A DNA stretch of 64,000 nt from Liolophura sinensis (lineage: Eukaryota > Mollusca > Polyplacophora > Chitonida > Chitonidae): the NCBI RefSeq assembly GCF_032854445.1, contig NC_088301.1, positions 3,164,001-3,228,000 of the forward strand. The letters run 5' to 3'. Below, in pieces: positions 61,159-64,000 of this stretch. Within the stretch, counting starts at the first letter, position 1. Each line of letters starts with the position of its first letter. A program made the translations under genes and the position numbers. The notes under the pieces were generated by a model. It did no database searches. It had not been told where the DNA came from and worked only from the letters and a program-made list of their open reading frames with translations.

Positions 61159-63557
61159 GTAAGCTTCGGCTAACCTATAATTTGACCATATCTGTTTCAG
61201 TTTTACCAGTTACCTATCCCTTTTTCTGTCAGGCTATTCGATACTGCGTACACGAAGTACACGTTCTAAGTGAAACCATTTAAACCCCGGTGTTTGATGA
61301 ACGTTACAGCTCTGTTATCATACAGGTCTTCGTAAATAACTGCTTTGGGGCTTAATTAATGAAACATTCCACACAGTTCCACAACATTTACGATGGACTT
61401 CTTCAATGTTTCCTCCTTTAGGTAACCCCAAATTTCACATCCGTAATTCAGAATGGATGACACAGTAGAGTCACACATTTCACACCTTAGTTTCGTAGTA
61501 AATTAGAGTATCTACATTGGATAAGGCTTTGTTTTGCAGTGCTTTGTCAGCCAGTGTACTTTGAGCTGAAGGAAATTTACAATTAAAAGTGAATGGAAAT
61601 CCAAGGTGAATGGAGCAATATACATATTCATTTATTTGATCTCTATAAAAATATTTTTCTGATTGGTTTCATCTGTCACCATTTCTAAATACCATTATTG
61701 TCAACAACAGCATTAACTTCTATGGCCCAATCAGAACAGTATTCCGAGAAAACATCACGAGAATTCTGGAGACCTTTCCGTGGAATCAGAGAAAAAAACC
61801 AAAATCGACATCATTTAAATATAAGCCTGAAGAATGTGCAGAATGGTGTAACATTTAATTTGAACGCCATCAATACACTGCAAATATTAACGAAGCATTG
61901 CATGTATTTATAAAGACACAAGCATTAATGTGCAAACGCCTTGCTGTTTTTACTTGAACACAGACGCCTTATCCGTAAATGCGCATGCGGTGTTGCGAAA
62001 ACATAGGCTAACATCCTTTCTATAACATTTCAGTATATCTTTTCTACGTTTTCTCCAAAACACTGGTGTTTTACAGAAAACATATGACTTATCTACTAGA
62101 GTGGTCAAAATGCCGTTTTTACTGTTACATGTATAAGCCTGTCAGTTTTTAATGTGTAATGAGAGAAAATAATATGGGAGAAAAGATTTCACCTTAATTT
62201 GTGGGAAATCTCAATTATTTTACCAAGTATTTCAAGCTGTGATTATCCATATACCAAAGAAACACCCAGGCAATAGAAAATGCACATTGGCATTAGCGTC
62301 GAAAAGGCAAGTTTCCCAGAGCGCATCCGCAAGGTGAGCCCTCTTCTGGCTGTCTTAAGTACGCAGTGCACTTAAAGTTGAAGAGTCCTAAGCGAAAACA
62401 TAGGCAACTGGATATGGCAACTGTTACATATGGTGATAATAGTCTAACACCGCTGCTAGCATGGTGTCACATAACAGAAAAATAAACCACACGTACCACA
62501 GCGTGACACCGAGGCTAACGGTATATACCAGGGAATATTTTCAGCTATTTAATCCTCATTTCCCCTCGACATGCACTTAAAATAAAATTCAAATCTTGCA
62601 CTCGCGAACGGCATATTGAAATGCCCATTACAAGAACACATAGCGTCATCAAGTCCTTCACGCGGGTTTTCTCGCGGGTTCTATATAACACAGAGTTGAA
62701 ATCTTTAACTCAAGATCGGATTATACAGATATCGAATACAAAAAGGCATATCTTTACATAGCAAAACTGAAATCTTAAACCCACGAATGGTTTATCGAGT
62801 TCTACAGATTGCAATCACAGGAGGAGATATCGTTGTACAGTCCTCGTCATCCTATGAGCACATGACGGTAAACACTGACGAGTTGCCGCTAATCAGGGCT
62901 TGCCCATAGAATCACATAATACCTGTTGGTAGAATCAAACGTGACGAGCCTAGACTGGCCACCATTGTGCCGAGCATCAGTCGAGGCTTCCGATGGTCTG
63001 AGTGCGAATAAAGTACACCTTATTAATTCCGCTTTAATCAAATTACATACACAGGTAAGAAAAATAGCACGTACTGAAGGAGACAGGTCGAAAAATGTAA
63101 ATTTACTGGAGAGTGGGCTGGCGGGAATAGGAGATGTTTACGTCTCGCTTAGCGCTTGAAGCACGCGTCCCAGGGAAAGCCTGTTGGTAGGCAGGTCGTG
63201 CGCTAGACATGCTGGGAATGTGCACAGCAGGCTAGTATGCCTCTATCAGTATGTCTAACGTTGGGTGTCGTAGTGAAAAGTCAGAACTGACAGAGGGTCA
63301 ACAGAGCGACAGTCTCTCCTTTTAAACAATGTCATTTTAGCGTTCATGAAAAGATAATCCAATTTTTCCAGCGATATGCCCATCATCGTATACTTCCATT
63401 TAATATCGTTCAAAATGCAGAATATGGTGATTAAGTACATCTGTGTATAAGGTTTTTGCTGTATGTTGTATCACTACGTCTAATATGACGTTTACAAAAT
63501 GGAACGGTGTGGCCATGTGTTCCGAGTATTCTGAGTACTGATATGTTAGAGAAAAGA
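61159..63557. other. No gene seen
   Basis: Unique AT-rich DNA. A 77-codon frame at 62926-63159 contains a CACAG|GTAAGA donor-like site but starts without ATG and has no recognised motif. Confidence 0.5.
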
Positions 63558-63718
63558 AAACAGGACTGGTTGTTCCAGTGTCAGTATAATGTGACTGGTT
63601 CAGGTGTCATGTCTGGTGTTTTCGGCATGATACTTCGGTGACGGCAGCACTTATTCGGGATGGACTCGCCCTTTCACAAAAAGGCGTAATATATGTACAC
63701 ACACCTAATGGCTTTTCG
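63558..63718 (+). mobile_element. Family D SINE, internal part
   Basis: It carries 'ggactggttgttccagtgtc', 'agtataatgtgactggttca', 'ttcggcatgatacttcggtg' and 'aaaaaggcgtaatatatgta'. Head and tail are missing. Confidence 0.75.
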
Positions 63719-63798
63719 TAAAACGTGAAATACCCAAGCATACATACATATTCATACATACAAAAAGGAATGGTGACCCAAGCTATCCACATCGCCGG

Positions 63799-63816
63799 TT
63801 GAGGAGATCTCCTCAA
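63799..63816. repeat. 18-bp perfect palindrome in a GC-rich patch
   Basis: TTGAGGAGATCTCCTCAA is its own reverse complement. A CCCCCGGGGG palindrome follows about 5 bp later. It lies in a CpG-containing, GC-rich stretch (about 63780-63930). Confidence 0.8.
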
Positions 63817-64000
63817 GCGCCCCCGGGGGTCACAGCCAGCGGCACAAGGACAGAGCAAATTGCGCGCGAATGGTACCGCCCTCGTGCAGCGGATCGGAGC
63901 TGTCTTCCGTCATCCGGCTTCCATACATCACTGAGCGACTCGTGTTTTGAATTCCCCTTAAATGTAACTACGAAGTAGTGTAGTCACAGGTTTTATGTCC

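Overview
The window looks like a piece of a eukaryotic, lophotrochozoan genome, most likely a marine mollusc. It is AT-rich and almost free of genes. It carries many copies of tRNA-derived SINEs with two 3' ends: 'acggcgtaaaacaccaatca' followed by (TAAA)n or poly-A, and 'cgttaaaccccaagcac' followed by (ACTC)n. From memory these ends are typical of mollusc genomes. I cannot name the genus. There are no prokaryotic operons, no CRISPR array, no rRNA and no convincing functional tRNA gene.

One protein-coding gene is well supported: a 158-residue, two-pass membrane protein of the TMEM74/neurensin type at 37683-38159 (+). It has an in-frame stop 30 bp upstream of its ATG, a plausible 3' splice site before that, and a polyadenylation signal shortly after its stop. 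Four further stretches are weak exon candidates: 1983-2079 (+), 51714-51800 (+, signal-peptide-like with a donor), 58243-58577 (-, hydrophobic, after an acceptor) and 61077-61158 (+). Most other open frames are chance openings or lie inside repeats.

Repeats dominate. Tandem arrays are: 3785-4090 (short CTAACCGT-like units), 6867-8578 (32 bp), 11553-11708 (52 bp x 3), 20340-21600 (degenerate, with an exact 60-bp duplication and a SINE inserted in it), 22548-24150 (38-39 bp), 27390-27820 (including a 124-bp duplication), 29792-30750 (48 bp), 42130-42430 (degenerate), 47111-47703 (31 bp, partly organised as 62-bp dimers) and 55781-57271 (71 bp x 21, very homogeneous). Together they fill about 9 kb.

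Dispersed repeats fall into several groups. Family A is a SINE with a 'GGCCTCCGTGGC' tRNA-like head; full-length copies lie at 27941, 31271, 44083 and 60373, and a copy with intact ends but an internal deletion at 19968. Other elements share much of its 3' module but carry different tRNA-like heads (18579 and 35370). Family D has the (ACTC)n-type tail (21168, 29338, 53898, 63558). Three copies of an approximately 75-115 bp element that I cannot name lie near 10.8, 25.7 and 52.4 kb. A strong 78-nt near-perfect hairpin lies at 41451-41528. The rest is unique, apparently intergenic or intronic DNA. I found no new multi-gene system; the items most worth checking are the mix-and-match SINE heads, the unnamed dispersed element, the hairpin and the 71-bp satellite.
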